Assembly (NCBI GenBank): GCA_017509565.1 | Contig: JAFWPM010000134.1 | Span: 1 to 34,129, forward strand | Direction: 5' to 3' | Length of the DNA: 34,129 bases | Source of the DNA: Kiritimatiellia bacterium | GTDB lineage: Bacteria > Verrucomicrobiota > Kiritimatiellia > RFP12 > JAAYLN01 | Part shown: positions 17,978 to 25,314 of the stretch, one piece after another | Layout: each line of letters opens with the position of its first letter | Numbering within the stretch: the stretch's first letter is position 1 | Position numbers and translations under genes: made by a program | Notes under the pieces: model-generated | The model's database searches: none | What the model was told of the DNA's origin: nothing | The model's input: only the letters and a program-made list of their open reading frames with translations

Positions 17978-18119
17978 TGGAAAAATCTCCTTGTTGCGAT
18001 TTGACTGCAACAATTCTACCTTATCGGACCTTCGCAGTTTTAGCGTTTTCAATGAGAATTTGTTTGCATTTTCGATAATAATGTGGTAGATTTCTGTGGA
18101 GGTTTGGAGGTTTTCCTTT

Positions 18120-18176
18120 GGCAGGATTAACAAGATTACCACCCTTAAAAAAACTGTTCATCATGTCAATCCTGTC
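18120..18176. repeat. 9-mer hairpin element, copy C (degenerate)
   Basis: Left arm GGCAGGATTAACAAGATTACC (18120-18140) and right arm ending GTCAATCCTGTC (to 18176) surround a 15-base A-rich centre. The downstream flank TTGCGTTAAAAATCCCG (18196-18212) recurs beside copy D. It lies between the start of the triple LamG gene and the XylR-like gene. Confidence 0.75.
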
Positions 18177-18258
18177 CCAAAAAATCCCGCTTCTTTGCGT
18201 TAAAAATCCCGTCCAGGAATGGAAGTTCCGATGGTTTGATGTTTGGAGGTAGCATTCC

Positions 18259-19446
18259 ATGAAGGAGGAAGTCGGCAATCAGGCTGCGCCGAGGCGCGTC
18301 CTCGTCTCGATATTCATCGGCATCGCGGCCGCCCGCGAAGTGTTCACGGGCGTCGTCTCGCGAATAAACGAGAACCACCCGTGGATTATCGACTACGAAT
18401 TCGACAGCGCCAAGGCATTCGCCAGAATCAAGGCCGAGCCAGGCCATTTCGGCGGGATGATCGCCGAGGCGCCCGGAAGCGCGGAGGAGTTCGCGGAACT
18501 CGCGGCGCTGGACATCCCCATAGTCTTCACGAAGAACGTGGTGGATGGCAAGGCATCGGCGAGGCGCATATCCTACGTCCGCCCGGATGACGAGAAGCTT
18601 GGCCGCGCCGGCTTCCAGCATCTGGCGCGGCTTGGGACCTTCGGGACATGGGTGTTCGTTCCGGACAGCCATAACAGGCGGTTTTCACGCATGCGCGGGA
18701 AAGGCTTCGCGGAAGCCGTCGCAAGGCGGTTCCAGGGGACATCAGCCGTCACGCTCCCGCTTGAGGAGGCGAAAGCGGTCGGAAGACTGGCGCGGCTTCC
18801 AAAGCCGCTGGCGATATTCGCAGTCAACGACAACGCCGCCCTGAACGTTCTGGGCGTATGCCGCCTTGCCGGAATAGACGTCCCGGGCCAGGCGATGGTC
18901 CTTGGCGTGGACAACGACACGATGGTATGCCTGAACTCAAAGCCCACGCTATCGAGCCTCCAGCCCGACCACGTGGCGCTCGGGGCGCGCGCGGTGGACG
19001 AACTCGCGAGGCTGATGAAAGGCGGAACCGGGCGCACAATGACCGTGAGAATACCCGTCACGAAGGCCGTTGTCAGGGAATCGACGCGCTACCTGCCGCC
19101 AGCCGAACATCTGGTTGCCCAGGCGCTGAAGTTCATATCGGAACAGGCCGAGGCCGCGCCGACGGTCGGCGAAGTGGCGGCCCACCTGCGCATATCCAGG
19201 CCGCTGCTCGACCTGCGCTTCAGGCAGATACGCGGCGAAAGCGTGGGCCGCGCGATTGCTGCGGCGCGCATCGCGGAGGTCAAGCGCCGGCTGCAAAGCA
19301 CCAGGGACACGGCGACCCAGATCGCCGAGGACTGCGGCTTCGGCTCCGTGGCGGTCCTTTCGCGGTTCTTCAGGCGCGAGACCGGCGAAACGCTTTCGGC
19401 CTGGCGCAGGAACGCGCGCCGCAGCCACCCCTGGCGTGCGCACTAG
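18259..19446 (+). CDS. XylR-like regulator (LacI sensor + AraC HTH)
   Basis: 395 residues. Residues ~13-270 are a periplasmic-binding-protein-like sugar sensor (MIAEAPGS, then AIFAVNDNAALNVLG, then VLGVDND). Residues ~285-385 are an AraC-type double HTH (TVGEVAAHLRISRPLLDLRF, then ATQIAEDCGFGSVAVLSRFF). This sensor-first, AraC-last order is that of XylR-type activators of sugar genes, common in Lentisphaerae and Verrucomicrobia. GGAGG lies nine bases before ATG 18259. It sits inside the glycosidase region and diverges from the triple LamG gene, so it is a good candidate to control that region. Its stop codon overlaps that of the convergent SDR gene in one CTAG (19443-19446). Confidence 0.92.
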   Translation: MKEEVGNQAAPRRVLVSIFIGIAAAREVFTGVVSRINENHPWIIDYEFDSAKAFARIKAEPGHFGGMIAEAPGSAEEFAELAALDIPIVFTKNVVDGKASARRISYVRPDDEKLGRAGFQHLARLGTFGTWVFVPDSHNRRFSRMRGKGFAEAVARRFQGTSAVTLPLEEAKAVGRLARLPKPLAIFAVNDNAALNVLGVCRLAGIDVPGQAMVLGVDNDTMVCLNSKPTLSSLQPDHVALGARAVDELARLMKGGTGRTMTVRIPVTKAVVRESTRYLPPAEHLVAQALKFISEQAEAAPTVGEVAAHLRISRPLLDLRFRQIRGESVGRAIAAARIAEVKRRLQSTRDTATQIAEDCGFGSVAVLSRFFRRETGETLSAWRRNARRSHPWRAH

Positions 19447-20228
19447 CAGTCGCAATCGACGGGCATGTGCTGGCACGAACACCCGGCGTCGACGGTGATG
19501 ATTTCGCCGGTCATGTTCGCGGAGTCGTCTGAGGCGAGGAATGCGACGACGCCGGCTATGTCGGCGCCCTTCGCCTCCCTGCCAAGCGGGCAGTTCCTGC
19601 GGCGCCGCGCCGCAAGGGCCGGGTCGAGGGTGTTCCATCGCTCGGTGTTGATGTAGCCGGGGGCGCAGCAGTTGACCCGTATCCCAAGCGGCCCAAGGTC
19701 GAGGCCGAGCGAGCGGACGAGCGAGTTGATGGCGCCCTTCGAGGAGCAGTATGCGGTGCGGTTGCGGATTGCGCGGCGGGCAGTGTTCGAAGATAGGAAA
19801 ACCACGACGCCGCGCGTGTCCTGCTTCATGAAAAATCGGTTGCACGCCATCTGCGTCACCTGGAACCCGCCGATTACATTGACGGCAAGGACGCTGCGGA
19901 AGTTGTCCGGCGTCATTTCAAGAGGCCCGCCGTGGCCGATCCCCTGGTTGGCGGCGTTGTTCACAAGAATGTCCAGCCGCCCGGCCTCGCGCCCTATCGC
20001 GTCGAACATCGCCGACACCTGCGCAATGTCGGAGATGTTGCACGGAACATAGGTGACGCCATCGACGCCACGGGCCTTCATCGCGGCCGCGCCACGCGAC
20101 GTGGAATCCTCATCGGACCCGCATGAGAACACGCGGGCGCCCTCCCGGGCGAACCGCTCCACGATGTCAAGCCCCGTGTTCCTGCTGCCGCCGGTGACCA
20201 GAACGACTTTGCCTTCAAATCTTTTCAT
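19443..20228 (-). CDS. Short-chain dehydrogenase/reductase, Cys-rich tail
   Basis: 261 residues of the classical SDR family: nucleotide site TGGSRNTG (12-19), NNAA at 90-93, SS at 147-148, and YCSSK with Tyr160 and Lys164; APGYINTERW follows. It is an NAD(P)-dependent oxidoreductase; beside a sugar-acid dehydratase it may oxidise a sugar or sugar acid, but that is inference. The last 15 residues, DAGCSCQHMPVDCDC, hold four cysteines and a histidine where SDRs usually end soon after DGG. ATG 20228 begins right before the Rossmann strand, and TATAAT lies six bases upstream, so the mRNA probably has no leader. Longer frames upstream would cross the divergent gene. Confidence 0.9.
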   Translation of the reverse strand: MKRFEGKVVLVTGGSRNTGLDIVERFAREGARVFSCGSDEDSTSRGAAAMKARGVDGVTYVPCNISDIAQVSAMFDAIGREAGRLDILVNNAANQGIGHGGPLEMTPDNFRSVLAVNVIGGFQVTQMACNRFFMKQDTRGVVVFLSSNTARRAIRNRTAYCSSKGAINSLVRSLGLDLGPLGIRVNCCAPGYINTERWNTLDPALAARRRRNCPLGREAKGADIAGVVAFLASDDSANMTGEIITVDAGCSCQHMPVDCDC

Positions 20229-20234
20229 AAAATG

Positions 20235-20257
20235 ATTATAGCAAAAAGTGCTAAAAT
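20235..20257. promoter_or_regulatory. Back-to-back extended -10 promoters, leaderless both ways
   Basis: The minus strand has TGCTATAAT (-10 at 20240-20235), six bases before the SDR ATG. The plus strand has TGCTAAAAT (-10 at 20252-20257), seven bases before the enolase-family ATG at 20265. The two boxes are mirror images round AAAAG. The whole intergenic spacer is 36 bases. Confidence 0.7.
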
Positions 20258-20264
20258 TATTCCC

Positions 20265-21431
20265 ATGAAAATCACGGGCATAAGGACATTTGCAATCGAC
20301 TGCTTCCGCACCAACTGGGTGTTCGTCAAGGTGGCGACCGACGAGGGCGTCACCGGAATCGGCGAGGGGACCCTTGAATACAAGGAGAACGCGCTGGCCG
20401 GCGCAATTGCCGACCTTGAGCACGCCATCGTCGGCAAGGATCCCTTCGACAACGAATGGATTTTCCACGAAAACTACCGTGACGCCTACTGGCGCGGCGG
20501 GCCGGTCCTGATGAGCGCGCTCTCCGCGGTTGACATGGCGCTCTGGGACATCAAGGGCAAGGCCCTGGGCATGCCGGTTTGGAAACTGGCCGGCGGAAAG
20601 TGCCGCGACGGGGTGCCATGCTACGCCAACTGCTGGTTCTCGGGCGCAAAGGAGCCGGAGGAGTTCGCGGACAAGGCGACGGCCGCCGTGGAAAAGGGCT
20701 TCAAGGGACTGAAATGGGACCCGTTCGGGAAAAACTACCGCCAGCTTCCGCCGGAGGACTTCAGGAAGGCGATGCGGTGCGTCGCTGCCGTCAAGGCGGC
20801 GACCGAGGGCAGGGCCGAAATACTGATCGAGTGCCATGGGCGGTTCGACGTCCCGACGGCCCTGCGAATTTGCAACGCGCTTGAGGAGTTCTCGCCATAC
20901 TGGGTCGAGGAGCCGGTCATTCCGGACACCATGCGGGCGCTGGCCGACCTAAGGTCGCGCGTCCGCGTCCCAATAGCATGCGGCGAACGCCTCTTCACGA
21001 CGCAGCAGATAATGGACGCAGTGGAACTCCGCGCAATGGACTACCTCCAGCCGGACTCCTCCCACGCCGGCGGAATCACCGGCATGAAGCAGATTGCGGC
21101 AATATGCGACACCCACCACATCCCATTCTGCGCGCACAACCCAAGCGGGCCGGTCGCCAACGCAGTCACGCTCGCGCTTGGCGTTTCAACACCGGGGTAC
21201 TGCATCCACGAGACGCTCTTCGACGACGTTCCGTGGCGCGGCGACGTGGTTGACGAGGATGTGCGGTTCTCAAACGGCCTGATGTATCCGTCCGACAGGC
21301 CAGGGCTTGGCATCGAACTCAACGAGGAGGCGGCCGCGGCACATCCAAAGGCCGACCACTGGCTCAGGCACTACGTGGGGACGCTGACAAACATCCGCCC
21401 GCCCGACAGCGTAAGCTACTGGCACGGCTGA
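20265..21431 (+). CDS. Galactonate-dehydratase-type enolase superfamily enzyme
   Basis: 388 residues of the mandelate racemase/muconate lactonising group. Metal ligands: Glu189 (LIECHGRF), Glu215 (WVEEPV) and Glu241 (CGERLF). Catalytic histidines: His191 (ECHGR) and His291 (CAHNPSGP). All five stand exactly six residues after their counterparts in E. coli D-galactonate dehydratase as I recall them (183, 209, 235, 185, 285), except that the first ligand is Glu, not Asp. It should remove water from an aldonic acid to give a 2-keto-3-deoxy acid; the sugar acid is not certain. I chose ATG 20265 (MKITGIRTF), the usual family start; it lies seven bases after TAAAAT. A possible ATG at 20232 would include the promoter. 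Confidence 0.9.
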   Translation: MKITGIRTFAIDCFRTNWVFVKVATDEGVTGIGEGTLEYKENALAGAIADLEHAIVGKDPFDNEWIFHENYRDAYWRGGPVLMSALSAVDMALWDIKGKALGMPVWKLAGGKCRDGVPCYANCWFSGAKEPEEFADKATAAVEKGFKGLKWDPFGKNYRQLPPEDFRKAMRCVAAVKAATEGRAEILIECHGRFDVPTALRICNALEEFSPYWVEEPVIPDTMRALADLRSRVRVPIACGERLFTTQQIMDAVELRAMDYLQPDSSHAGGITGMKQIAAICDTHHIPFCAHNPSGPVANAVTLALGVSTPGYCIHETLFDDVPWRGDVVDEDVRFSNGLMYPSDRPGLGIELNEEAAAAHPKADHWLRHYVGTLTNIRPPDSVSYWHG

Positions 21432-21496
21432 GGGCCGCAAAGGCCTGGTCGAAGGGCAAAGGGCAGAGGGCTGTCGAATGTCGGAGATTTTCCTCA

Positions 21497-21599
21497 GACA
21501 GGATTAACAAGATTTACAAGGTCGCCCCTCTTAAAGCATCCTGTCAATCCTGTCTAAAAACCTCTGCCCCTTTGCTTCTCTGCGTTAAAAAATCCCGCT
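21497..21599. repeat. 9-mer hairpin element, copy D with right flank
   Basis: Left arm 21497-21520 (GACAGGATTAACAAGATTTA...) and right arm 21537-21554 (CATCCTGTCAATCCTGTC). The right flank CCTCTGCCCCTTTGC...TGCGTTAAAAAATCCCG (21560-21597) resembles the inverse of the CGCAAAGGCGCAGAGG flank of copy E. Upstream, GGCTGTCGAATGTCGG (21469-21484) is the exact inverse of 6033-6048. It sits between two convergent genes and could end transcription from both sides. Confidence 0.75.
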
Positions 21600-21605
21600 T
21601 TTAGG

Positions 21606-23096
21606 CTAGATCTTCCAGTTGGCGATCCCCAGGTTGCGGCAGACCTCCGAAACCAGGATCGCGATTATCAGAAGCGGGGCGATCCACTTCACCATGAAGA
21701 CGTAGAAGCCCCTCGCCCTGAAGGCGTGGCCCTCCCTGGAAATTTCCTCGACGACCACGTCGGGCTTCACGACCCATCCGATGAAGATGCAGGTGCACAG
21801 CGCCACGATCGGCATCAGGATGGAGTTTGTGATGAAGTCGAAGAAGTCCAGGCCCTGCATCGCGAAGATGGACTTCGACGCCCACTCGCCTGTTATGCCG
21901 AGCTTGGCAAGCAACGCGGAGAGAGTGACATTTTGCCACGGGCCGTAGCCAAGCGCGGAAAACACCGCCAGGAAGGCGATTACGAAGAACATGAAGAATG
22001 TGGCGTTGCGGCGCTTCATGCCAAGCAGGTCGCAAACGGACGCCACGCAGGCCTCGTAGAGCGATATTGCGCTGGTCGCAGCCGCAAATGTCACCAGCAG
22101 GAAGAACGCGAAGCCAAGCCATACGCCGCCCCTGCCAAGCATCGCGAAGACCTTGGGAAGCGTAATGAACATCAGGCCGGGGCCGGCATTCATTGCCTCC
22201 TTCACAGGAGTCCCGGTCTTTATGGCGAACATGTGGACGACCGGTATTATCATAAGGCCGGCAACTATCGCGATCAGGGTGTCGAACACCTCGATGCGGC
22301 GGACAGACTTCTCTATCGAGTCGGACTGGCGCATGTAGCTGCCGTATGTGATCATTATGCCCATGGCCAGCGAAAGGGAGTAGAACATCTGCCCCATTGC
22401 GCCAAGGACCGTCTTGCCGAGCATCGCGATTGAAAATGCGCCGCTCTCGCCACGAAGGCTTGAGATGTTCGGGATCAGGTAGTACTTTATCCCTGCAAGG
22501 GAATCCGGGAGAGTCGTCACGTAGATTGAAATCGCTATCGCCATGATGAAGAGAATGGGCATCATTACAAGATTCGACTTCTCTATGCCATTCTTGACGC
22601 CCAGAACTATGACGAATGCGCAGGCTAGGATGAAGAGGATCCCATAGCCGAAGGGCGCGAAGGGCGCGGAAATGAAGGCGCCGAAGAATTCGCCCGACGC
22701 CGACGCGCCATCGCCCATCAGCTCGGCCCCAGTCAGCGCCATCTTGGCGTATGCCACAAGATACTTTAGCACCCATCCGCCGATGACGCAGTAGTAGGGG
22801 ACTATCAGGACAGGGATGACCGTGCCGAGGAAGCCGATGAAGCTCCAGCCCGTGTGCATCTGCGAAAACGCCGTGAGTTGCGACTGCTTCGTCATGCGCC
22901 CAATGGCGATTTCGGTCGTCATTAGGGTAAAGCCAAGAGTAACTACCAGAAACAGGTATATGGCTATGAAAATCCCGCCGCCGTATTGCGCGGCGAGATA
23001 GGGGAATCGCCAGAGGTTCCCAAGACCAATGGCGGAAGCGGCGGCGGCAAGGACGAATGCCAGCTGGCCGGACCAGGATGCGCGTTTGTTTTCCAT
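21606..23096 (-). CDS. NSS-family sodium-dependent transporter
   Basis: 496 residues with about 12 hydrophobic segments. The first helix carries the family signature AIGLGNLWRFPYL, followed by YGGGIFIAIYLFLV. It moves an amino acid or related solute inward with sodium; the substrate is unknown. Length and N-terminus match LeuT-like bacterial members. It faces the enolase-family gene tail to tail across repeat copy D. ATG 23096 is the family's normal start and lies seven bases after a TAGAAT box, so the transcript is probably leaderless. Confidence 0.93.
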   Translation of the reverse strand: MENKRASWSGQLAFVLAAAASAIGLGNLWRFPYLAAQYGGGIFIAIYLFLVVTLGFTLMTTEIAIGRMTKQSQLTAFSQMHTGWSFIGFLGTVIPVLIVPYYCVIGGWVLKYLVAYAKMALTGAELMGDGASASGEFFGAFISAPFAPFGYGILFILACAFVIVLGVKNGIEKSNLVMMPILFIMAIAISIYVTTLPDSLAGIKYYLIPNISSLRGESGAFSIAMLGKTVLGAMGQMFYSLSLAMGIMITYGSYMRQSDSIEKSVRRIEVFDTLIAIVAGLMIIPVVHMFAIKTGTPVKEAMNAGPGLMFITLPKVFAMLGRGGVWLGFAFFLLVTFAAATSAISLYEACVASVCDLLGMKRRNATFFMFFVIAFLAVFSALGYGPWQNVTLSALLAKLGITGEWASKSIFAMQGLDFFDFITNSILMPIVALCTCIFIGWVVKPDVVVEEISREGHAFRARGFYVFMVKWIAPLLIIAILVSEVCRNLGIANWKI

Positions 23097-23103
23097 GCCA
23101 ATG

Positions 23104-23132
23104 ATTCTACCAAAGCGCCGCGACTATTGCAA
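23104..23132 (-). promoter_or_regulatory. Promoter of NSS transporter gene, leaderless spacing
   Basis: Minus strand TTGCAA (23132-23127), 17-base spacer, then TAGAAT (23109-23104) with an extended TGG. Seven bases separate the -10 from the ATG. Confidence 0.7.
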
Positions 23133-23139
23133 AGCAATA

Positions 23140-23250
23140 TTATTAACAATTGTCAGCAAGTCTGTTAATAACTTTTAATACTAACATCGTAAAATACTTA
23201 ATTTTAAAGAATTTTCCAATTATTAACAACTTATTAAAGCCTGTTAATAT
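23140..23250. other. AT-rich cluster of TTATTAACA motifs
   Basis: Exact copies lie at 23140-23148 (+), 23163-23171 (-) and 23220-23228 (+). Near copies lie at 23178-23186 (ATACTAACA), 23231-23239 (TTATTAAAG) and 23242-23250 (ATATTAACA on minus). This stretch is very AT-rich beside GC-rich genes. Candidate replication-initiator or regulator binding array; see findings. Confidence 0.5.
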
Positions 23251-23295
23251 CAGGCGACTATCCTAAATGTCGCAGCTGAAAAGTCAACACAAAGG

Positions 23296-23375
23296 CGCAA
23301 AGGCGCAGAGGTTTTCGGACAGGATTGACAGGATGTTTTAAATGTGGCAATCCTGTTAATCATGTTAATTCTGTC
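23296..23375. repeat. 9-mer hairpin element, copy E with left flank
   Basis: Left flank CGCAAAGGCGCAGAGG (23296-23311), left arm GACAGGATTGACAGGAT (23318-23334), right arm 23348-23375 ending GTTAATTCTGTC. It lies 18 bases past the comEC stop codon and may also serve as its terminator. Confidence 0.8.
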
Positions 23376-23393
23376 AAAGGAAAATATTCGACC

Positions 23394-25046
23394 CTATTCG
23401 TCAAGGTCTGGTTCCTCGAAGTCGGCCGTAGCCTTGATCGCCGGGCCGCAAATGCCTGGAATTCCGCGCAGAAGAAGAAGAAGCGCCAGATACCAGGCCG
23501 CCAGAGCGATGACTGGAAGCCGGACATCGAGCGTGGAATGCGGGAGCGAGGCGGCCCATTCAGATATTGCGCGCATCGTCCAGGCAAGCCAGGCGGCGAT
23601 CCTGTTTGTGACAAGCTCGACGCCGGGGATTGTCGCCGAAAGGAACAGGCCAAAGCCCGATATCGCCATGACAGGAAGCGAAAGCGGGACGACGACAATG
23701 TTCGCAAGGACCGAAAACGGTATGAGGATTCCGAAATAATGGGAGGTCAGCGGCAGGGAGACAAGGGCGGCGCTTAGCGATGCCGCAGCAATGGTCACGG
23801 CGTATGTCCAAAGCTTTATCAGAAAGTCGCGCGGCCAGCGGTAGACGCGGATCCAGCGGTCGCCGTCCTTTTCGGAGCGCAGCGCAAGGCTGCTCTCGAT
23901 GGCCATGTGGCGGCATCCCGCAAGGCGCCGGCAAATTGACGTCACGGGCCCTGTGAAAAGAAGTATCCCCGCAACCATCGCGAATGACATCACCAGTCCG
24001 ATCTGGGATATGTCCAGCGGGCTCCAGGCCAGAATCGCGATAAGCGCGAGGGAAACGGCGTCGCATGTATTCGGCCGCCGCCCAACGAAAAGGGCGAGAA
24101 AGTAGATTGAGACCATCAGCGCGGCCCGTATCGCACTTGGCTGCATCCCCGTCATGTATACGTATGACGCAAGCAGGGGGGCAAGCGCGAGGAAAACGTA
24201 TGCCCTTTCCACGCCAAGGAAGGACAGGAATGCAACCATCAGCACCCCCATTGCGCCGACATGGAGTCCTGATATTGCGAATATGTGGATTGTCCCCGCC
24301 CTCCTGAAGGCGTCGCGGGTGCGCTGAGAGAGGGACGACCTCATGCCAAGCGTCATTGCGAGGATGAGATCGCGCTCCTCCGGCATGTCGTCGAGGCCAC
24401 GCGAAAGGATTTGCGCGGCATCGTGCCTGAACTTCGCCAAACCGCCGCTGTGACCGCGGCGGAGCAGGATACGCGTCGACGCGGCGCCTGTTACGAATTC
24501 GACGTCGTCCGCCGACGGGTTTGCCGAATCAGCGGCGCGCCTGGCGCCAACATATCCGACGGCCTCGACAATATCGCCCCTTTCGGGCGCGCCGGCGCAA
24601 TTTGAATTCGCAAACCACGCAACCCTGACATTTGAACGCAAATGGCGCGGCCTCCCCCGAAGACGGTACGAGGCGTCTTTCAGCATGAACGCATGGCGGA
24701 CACGTCCGTCATCCAGGGGCGTTATCCTGTACTCCGACGCTATTTCGCCCTTTATTGTGACCTGGCGGTCGCTTTCAACCATTCTGGCGAAGTCGCGCTC
24801 CGAACTGTCCGCCGGACCGGCGGCAGTCGCCCCCCGCATGGCCGCAATCCCAAAGGCAAGAACTGCCACTGGCACAAGGCGTGACCGGCGGGGGCATGCA
24901 AAAAAAATGGCGCCGCCAATGGCGACGGCCATGTAGGCGGCGCATGCGCCGAATGAAAAGAACGCCGCGCCGGCGGCGGTTCCGGCGGCGTATGCCAGCG
25001 CCACCGGGACAAGCGGCCGCAGTGGTTCTCCGGCATGCCTCCCCAT
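23394..25046 (-). CDS. comEC: ComEC/Rec2-type competence channel protein
   Basis: 550 residues, a polytopic membrane protein. An N-terminal OB-like soluble part (~70-185) is followed by the Competence domain with the hallmark IFAISGLHVGAMG and then GMQPSAIRAALM. ComEC forms the inner-membrane channel for single-stranded DNA uptake. The C-terminal metallo-beta-lactamase domain found in many ComEC proteins is missing; the frame stops after the last hydrophobic helices. I take ATG 25046; a TTG at 25052 is also possible. It follows the NifU-like gene by 21 bases, so it is probably the last gene of the ribBA array. Confidence 0.85.
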   Translation of the reverse strand: MGRHAGEPLRPLVPVALAYAAGTAAGAAFFSFGACAAYMAVAIGGAIFFACPRRSRLVPVAVLAFGIAAMRGATAAGPADSSERDFARMVESDRQVTIKGEIASEYRITPLDDGRVRHAFMLKDASYRLRGRPRHLRSNVRVAWFANSNCAGAPERGDIVEAVGYVGARRAADSANPSADDVEFVTGAASTRILLRRGHSGGLAKFRHDAAQILSRGLDDMPEERDLILAMTLGMRSSLSQRTRDAFRRAGTIHIFAISGLHVGAMGVLMVAFLSFLGVERAYVFLALAPLLASYVYMTGMQPSAIRAALMVSIYFLALFVGRRPNTCDAVSLALIAILAWSPLDISQIGLVMSFAMVAGILLFTGPVTSICRRLAGCRHMAIESSLALRSEKDGDRWIRVYRWPRDFLIKLWTYAVTIAAASLSAALVSLPLTSHYFGILIPFSVLANIVVVPLSLPVMAISGFGLFLSATIPGVELVTNRIAAWLAWTMRAISEWAASLPHSTLDVRLPVIALAAWYLALLLLLRGIPGICGPAIKATADFEEPDLDE

Positions 25047-25067
25047 CGGCAACTGCTGAATCAGAAA

Positions 25068-25292
25068 CTAGTCCTGGACCCCCACGACGCTGATTTCGGG
25101 GTCAACGTTGGCCTTCAGTATCGTCTCCACGCCGTTCTTAAGCGTCATGGCGGCGTGCGGGCACCCGGCGCAAGCACCCTTCAGGCGCAGGTAGACCGTT
25201 TTGCCCTCGATCTTCACCAGTTCGCAGTCGCCGCCGTCGTTTTGCAGCATCTTGGTGATTTCCTCAAGTTCAGCCTTGACTTTCTCTTCCAT
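25068..25292 (-). CDS. NifU-like Fe-S scaffold domain protein
   Basis: 74 residues, matching the stand-alone NifU C-terminal domain. The CxxC pair that binds the cluster is in GACAGCPHAAMTL; VETILK closes the fold. It assembles or carries an iron-sulfur cluster for transfer to target proteins. ATG 25292 (MEEKVKAEL) has GGAG eight bases upstream, which decides it over longer frames. It lies 22 bases after ribBA and 21 before comEC. Confidence 0.9.
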   Translation of the reverse strand: MEEKVKAELEEITKMLQNDGGDCELVKIEGKTVYLRLKGACAGCPHAAMTLKNGVETILKANVDPEISVVGVQD

Positions 25293-25314
25293 TTTCAATT
25301 CTCCATTTCGAAAA

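Noticed and set aside
15659-18004. 781-codon open frame on the plus strand opposite the triple LamG gene
   Set aside because: Same reason: antisense shadow with no recognisable domain, while the minus frame has three aligned modules.
20232-20264. Earlier ATG (20232) for the enolase-family gene
   Set aside because: It would lie inside the mirror promoters and add 11 residues absent from the family; MKITGIRTF is the usual N-terminus.
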